Shown here in pieces: positions 60,375-64,000 of a stretch of 64,000 nucleotides of DNA. Made by a program: the position numbers and the translations under genes. The notes below the pieces were generated by a model. That model did no database searches. It had not been told where the DNA came from and saw only the letters and a list, made by a program, of their open reading frames with translations. Position 1 is the stretch's first letter, and the number at the start of each line of letters is the position of its first letter. Origin of the DNA: Apostichopus japonicus. Lineage: Eukaryota > Echinodermata > Holothuroidea > Aspidochirotida > Stichopodidae. The DNA is taken from positions 8,961,984 through 9,025,983 of the forward strand of contig NC_092564.1 of NCBI RefSeq assembly GCF_037975245.1, read 5' to 3'.

Positions 60375-63300
60375 TATAACCATATTGATTGAGAGCTGTT
60401 GGTGTACCCCTGTGTCTATTAAAGAAATGCTACATGTTATTCACATGTTTAGATTTGTCGATTTCCTACGAAAGAACTAAAACAGACACCCCGATCCGGC
60501 CATCAGACAACAAACTAACTACACTAAGGCAGCAAAGGAAAAAAAAAAAAATACATCGGGTGTCTGTGTCTCTCACCTGTGCTTCACTGTGGTTACAGTG
60601 CATTCGATGCAAATGGAGACACATGTGGTCATTCCTGGCGGATCCAATGCTTGTTTATGGCAACACCACTTGTTTGCATGGAAGGTGGTGAATCATTAAT
60701 TAGTATCAGTCTCTGGTTCCGACTTGATGCGGCCATATTATTCACCAGCATGTCTATATGACAAGTTACGTATTGATAACAAGTGAGCGTTAGGCAATCT
60801 CGCTCTCCTCCGATATAGACTTGTATATATAGACATATAACCTGTTGCGGGGAGTCACAAAAGCTCCCTTGGGACATTGCTGCGCAGTGATTCCACAACA
60901 CAGGGAGCTTCCAGCTAAATGATAGCTCCCTGATTCTATAGCGAACGAGTCCATTTCCTGGTGCAGTGATTAGGAGATTTTGAAAAAAAGGTCGCAACTA
61001 TCCTTTTCTTTTCTGAACATCTTGAAAGGCATAGCTGGTGGTTTTTCGACATCCTCTAATGATTATAGTCCGTTCAAATTTATGTTACAATTAAATATTT
61101 ACACTTGTACCTTCCATTGATGTATGGCACATTGTATTATTTTCTTTTGGGACTTGGTAAAACTTGATTAAGCCTAGCACGTTTGGACAAGGAATTTTAC
61201 CTTCTGTGGTGTATGTACCATTAGTGCGGCTCGGTGTACGCAAGGAAGGGTGGGGACATCCACCCCTCCCCTCCTTTGCCCGCATCGTCGGTCAAAGATA
61301 AAATGTTCAGCCAGAGGGATTTTGTATTGCCAGAATATCTGTTTCAGAGTAGGTCGGCAATAATGATGATGAAATCAACGGAGAAATTCGAACTTGGCCT
61401 GAATAGGTCAAATGAAGTCTCCGTCAAAATCGTTGTCTTGCATTAACCAGAAAACTCACTTTATGCGGTATATTACGTCATGTTTGCTTTTAAGCGATTT
61501 GGCTGGTAAAGTTTCTGTAAACTTGTGGCTGTTCATGTTCATTTGCATCATCTTAAAATCACCGTTTAATCTGCACCCCTCCCATGTACATCTCTCTTGA
61601 GTCTTGGTCAGGACGTCCTTCTTAAATCAGTCGGGGAACTTATACCCCCTCCCCCTACGCCCACCTTTGACATTCTATGCACGCCGTTGGGTGTGTGGAT
61701 CACCCCTGGCTGACGAAACCTAAGGACGGTAAAGTACCAAATATTTACCGTGAATTCTGTCAATAAAGTAAACTTGACCGTCCAGTTAGGAAAGTTGGTC
61801 CAGATTTTAGGGGGAAAACACTTTGGGGAAATCAACATGTCCAACACTGGCTGATATGATCTATATCTTACATATAGGCCTAGCTAGTTGGGTCAAATTT
61901 ATTGGAGTCGTTAAAATCAAATGTAGGCCTATACATGATTTTAGTTATTATATCGACCCTCGTGTTCTTACTACTGAGAATAGCGTATTTGGATTCGTAT
62001 AGAATTCTTAAGAATTTTGATGCAAAAACTTTTTTTGAAACACAAGATATGTAGGCCTTATAGACCTTACACGCTATATCCGTACTCTTCGCTAAGTTAT
62101 CGAAAAATAGGAAAATACCACTGTTTGTCACAGCTAGACTATAACGTCTGCATTATTCCATTCGAAATGATATATAATTGGCCTCACTCACTCGAATTAA
62201 TATTCAAATTAATCGCTACATAGGCCTATGTATACAATTGAGTGTCCATTATGTTGTTTGTTTTTAGTCGGACATACCGTAACCTGCAAAATCAGGCGCT
62301 ATACGAACTGTATCATACCCCCCCCCCCCCGCCCCTTGCTTGGTTGTCCGGTTAATCTGTGATGGTTTTAGTCATAATATCTTCGTTTATATTGTAGACG
62401 CATGCTATAGCTAGAACACTGTTTATTAATATAGCCTAGCTTTGGTCTACGTTAAAGGACCAAAACGCCGAACTTGCCTATTCGTGACCGAAATAACTTC
62501 AAAAGGATTGTAGTAACAAAGACCCCTCCATTGGATATCAACAACTAACTTTCACCTTCACCGTGCACTATGCAATGACACGTATTTGTATGCAAATATA
62601 CAGTTCTTTTAGTTGTATATGGCATTGTTCATATGCGTAGCCATTTGGAAAGATATAACAGGATAAGACAGGGCTGCAGTATAACTCTCCTCTACACTAT
62701 TTGAATTGGCTTTAGTATCTTGAGTCGACGATTTAAAAAGGACACACAGAAACAGTTCTAATTTCGTAGATAATTCCTTCTTTTCTACGAAAGTATAATT
62801 TTCAAAATAGTCCTGCAGCAATTGTACCCCCTCTCTCTCCCCTAAACACACGCTACTTTCACTCGATTGAGGGGTATTGATGCAACTATGCAGTCATGCG
62901 TGCTTCGATATATCTACGGCACCCGCCCAAACTGCGCGGCCGGCAAACCCTATGTAGTTATTTAAATCAGGGAGTTACCATTCCGGGTGAAAACATTTGT
63001 TTGTTCAAATGGAAAGGATTTTGCTTTAAATTTAGGTAGCCCTGAATGATTGTAAATAGATGTTCACACTGCTCCCTTAAATCCGTTTAAACTGTTTGTT
63101 CATGGGACCTTAACCCTCCAAAAATCGGCCACATTATTTATCTTGAACTGACAAATGGTTGTTTTTCCCCTCCACAATATAACCTAGACACGGTGAGCAG
63201 GCGTGATATGCTTGTATCTCAAACTTCACCAATTTATGTGCATAGCCAGACACTTCGTAAATTTTCTTACTTAGCTAATATATATAATTCTGAATTCTGA

Positions 63301-63880
63301 GCATGTATTTATCATGTTTAATATTTTAGGTTAGCCATTATACCACATTTTCTTACAGGTTTGCCGTATCTCTCAGCAAAACACCATGCAAAAAAACCGG
63401 AGACTGACGCAAGAGAACAATGATGTACCTCTATTATTAAAGCATTTCTGCTATATTTCCACTTATTCTATCACCGTTAGTCAAGTAGCTATGGCAACCA
63501 AAAGGGGCAACTATCTAGTATCGAGTCGTGCCAGAGTTTCGACCCGGGCCTTGTGAAATATAGTGAATACATCCGCATACCCTATATAGTTGCACATCGG
63601 CATTGTGAATTAAAAACCAAGTTTTCAGCATTTCTTCGATAACTGATATTAATGAAATAAACTCATATTTTGTGAAAATGGCTAGCGATGGAAGAAGAAC
63701 GAGGGTGGTACGAATAACAGTAGCTTGAATGAACAGATAGCCTTTTATGTTTCAATTTCACTCGTCAGCTAATGGATGGAGTTTCGTGAAGTTAACGATA
63801 GATCTAACAAAACTTCCAATACAATAGGAACAGTCAACTGGAACAGTCCAGCACATCCGACTCCCGAGTTCTGCAAAAAA
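60375..63880. other. Intergenic sequence, no gene recognised
   Basis: AT-rich. It contains the hairpin at 60901-60932 and a C run at about 62318-62330. Short frames on both strands show no recognisable family. Confidence 0.5.
60901..60932. repeat. Inverted repeat CAGGGAGCT...AGCTCCCTG
   Basis: Nine-bp arms at 60901-60909 and 60924-60932. The same nine bases form the outer arms of the 46211-46245 hairpin. An AGCTCCCTT word lies nearby at about 60864. Confidence 0.7.
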
Positions 63881-63884
63881 CAAA

Positions 63885-63990
63885 ATCGAAGCCCAAGTCC
63901 GAGTCCTTGGTTTCCGAGTCCAAGTGCGAATCCGAGTCCTGCGGTTCTGAACATGGCCCAGTTCGAGTTCTCACAAAGTTGACTCGAGTA
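63885..63990. repeat. Degenerate CCGAGTCC-type short repeats at the right edge
   Basis: Repeated AAGTCC, CGAGTCC and CGAATCCGAGTCC words followed by GTTGACTCGAGT. These resemble the GACTCGAGTC words of the nested hAT-like element at 40.9 kb. May continue beyond the window. Confidence 0.45.
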
Positions 63991-64000
63991 CTACAACAAT

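Overview
The window is metazoan nuclear DNA, not bacterial. It has a spliced gene with a long intron, non-autonomous hAT-type DNA transposons with 8-bp target-site duplications, a tRNA-derived SINE-like element, microsatellites and many poly-G/poly-C runs. The style fits a marine invertebrate; an echinoderm or hemichordate is a guess, because nothing in the window fixes the species.

The left 57% (1-36635) is one uninterrupted minus-strand reading frame. I read it as a single giant coding exon of a secreted mucin-like protein, running off the left edge. It encodes at least 12,211 codons with about 55% Ser+Thr, rich in Glu, very poor in Pro, and with no Cys in the units I translated. It holds two homogenised tandem arrays of the same ancestral repeat: 150-residue units (1-9726) and 145/147-residue units (9995-35767, 59 units). 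A diverged linker separates them, and a degenerate unit caps the N-terminal side. All indels I saw are multiples of three. The N-terminal head (36221-36635) is hydrophilic and carries a furin-like RKRR site. The first coding exon lies 16.2 kb away at 52864-52951. It encodes a signal peptide and ends in a phase-1 GTAAGT donor that matches the phase of the TTTGTTTTTTGCAG acceptor at 36636.

The short + strand frames that recur once per repeat unit, and the short minus frames in the other phase, are shadows of this exon.

The 16.2-kb intron (36636-52863) is a transposon nest. It holds a 3.6-kb hAT-like element (39338-42919) with an 8-bp duplication, inside which a second hAT-like element (39837-40929) is inserted with a relic of the hAT C-terminal dimerisation domain. 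It also holds two MITE-like elements (43031-43387, 44899-45824), a frameshifted gene relic (44167-44668), long hairpins and a SINE-like element near 49.8-50.0 kb.

Upstream of the gene (52952-64000) I recognise no protein-coding gene. The region holds further MITEs with target duplications (53648-54026, 57450-58004, 58943-59325) and related fragments. They share a core of about 110 bp that occurs at least six times in the window in both orientations. A 122-nt pure pyrimidine tract and degenerate short repeats complete it.
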